DNA of 21,628 nucleotides from Bacteroidetes bacterium UBA2234 (GTDB lineage Bacteria > Bacteroidota > Bacteroidia > NS11-12g > UBA955). The DNA lies in NCBI GenBank assembly GCA_002347985.1, contig DDYM01000057.1, positions 27,556 to 49,183 on the forward strand. The letters are read 5' to 3'. Under the pieces are notes generated by a model. That model made no database searches. It was not told where the DNA came from and was given only the letters and a program-made list of their open reading frames with translations. This document shows, piece by piece, positions 21,116-21,628 of this stretch (positions are counted from its first letter, which is position 1; the number at the start of each line of letters is the position of its first letter). Position numbers and translations under genes: made by a program.

Positions 21116-21628
21116 TCAATTGCTATTTAGGACGCTTTCAACCTGTTGCATTACAACCGAGGGTTGCAAAGTATCCATGCAACTTGTGCCATCCACACAG
21201 CTGCCGCGATAAAAACACTTACATTCCTTGGGCGGCTGAACAATAGCTCCTTTGTTGAATAAATCAAATTCATGGGGGTTGAAAATGTTATTCATCAATA
21301 CAATTTTCTTGCCCAAGCCTAGCGTTAAATGCATGCCCATCGTGACTTGTGTAACAACCAAATCGCATTGATCGATCAAGTTGATAAACTGCTGTAGAGG
21401 GAAGTTGCCTAAATACGTGGCGCCGCTGCCTGCTTGAATCGCCAAGTTCCTTTCATGTTCCTGAGATCCGCCTAAAAGGAGTGGTGTGTAACCTGCGTTA
21501 CTTATCGATTTCGCTAGGTCAATCCAGTTTTCGATGCTCCACAAACGGGTGGTCCAACGATCGCCGCAGCCGGTGTTTAACCCGATGATAGGTTTGCTTC
21601 GATCCAAATCCCAAACAAAGCCCTTGCT
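21116..21628 (-). CDS. Glycosyltransferase family 9 (heptosyltransferase-like), 5' end outside window
   Basis: The frame is open to the right edge (about 170 codons seen), continuing upstream of the TTG at 21607, so this is the C-terminal half only. The visible part is the nucleotide-sugar-binding domain of GT9 enzymes: PIIGLNTGCGDRWTTRLWSIENWIDLA, PLLLGGSQEHERNLAIQ, YLGNFPLQQFINLIDQCDLVVTQVTMGMHLTLGLGKKIV, and an ending with a Cys-rich stretch (CKCFYRGSCVDGTSC). The phrase VVTQVTMGMHLTLGL corresponds to the family D-S-G-x-M-H-x-A-x-A-L motif with Thr-Met replacing Ser-Gly. It would transfer sugar to lipopolysaccharide core or another surface glycan. It belongs to the chromosomal flank; a 63-bp gap with the tRNA promoter separates it from the tRNA. 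Confidence 0.8.
   Translation of the reverse strand, partial: SKGFVWDLDRSKPIIGLNTGCGDRWTTRLWSIENWIDLAKSISNAGYTPLLLGGSQEHERNLAIQAGSGATYLGNFPLQQFINLIDQCDLVVTQVTMGMHLTLGLGKKIVLMNNIFNPHEFDLFNKGAIVQPPKECKCFYRGSCVDGTSCMDTLQPSVVMQQVESVLNSN

Noticed and set aside
1..21628. CRISPR array, retron, diversity-generating element, rRNA
   Set aside because: No regularly spaced repeats, no reverse transcriptase and no Cas-like or rRNA sequence was seen on either strand.

Overview
The window comes from a member of the Bacteroidota. Evidence for this is a DUF5686/CarboxypepD_reg-like outer-membrane protein, a secreted protein resembling T9SS cargo, a ddl-PASTA gene pair, and promoters of the Bacteroidota type (TTTG, about 20 nt, TAnnTTTG) rather than sigma70 -35/-10 boxes. 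The order within the phylum cannot be read from this window.

Chromosomal backbone (1-10969 and 21022-21628). On the minus strand an overlapping pair encodes a double-length D-Ala-D-Ala-ligase-like protein (two ATP-grasp ligase units fused in one 905-aa chain) and a membrane-anchored PASTA protein, followed by the start of a secreted protein. Divergent from these are a leucyl aminopeptidase and pdxA, which overlap. Then come a secreted alpha/beta hydrolase and the DUF5686 protein, both on the minus strand. A tRNA-Met(CAT) gene and the end of a GT9 glycosyltransferase lie at the right edge.

Integrated element (about 10970-21021). A perfect 44-bp direct repeat of the tRNA-Met 3' half marks both ends of a ~10-kb genomic island. 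The integrase end, next to the intact tRNA, carries a 17-codon leader ORF, an excisionase-like HTH protein and a tyrosine integrase, chained by ATGA overlaps. Paired TGGCACA heptamers with the same 13-bp phasing lie inside both ends and are probably integrase arm sites. The middle carries a ParB-domain/DNA-methyltransferase fusion with an unusual SHPY catalytic motif, an unknown protein, a winged-helix replication-initiator-like protein, a ribbon-helix-helix protein and several structured noncoding stretches. No relaxase or conjugation gene is visible, so the element is probably mobilised or packaged in trans, or simply excises and re-integrates.

Most interesting part (11282-14101). The left third of the island is a three-cassette array with integron architecture. 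Each cassette ends in a 90-136-bp attC-like imperfect palindrome. The left arm of each palindrome (...YAAC) is complementary to the first bases of the same cassette, not to the palindrome's own right border, which is the geometry expected of circularised integron cassettes. A Bacteroidota-type promoter lies just before the first core site. The cassettes carry a DinB-family protein; a VOC protein plus a MerC-GDCCVxC fusion; and an HMA-CDF cation transporter. No IntI is present. Instead, a 190-aa tyrosine recombinase consisting only of the catalytic domain sits tail-on against the last attC-like site, with an inverted repeat at its start codon. This is either a CALIN-like array (attC sites without an integron integrase) carried by an integrative element, or an unconventional cassette system.
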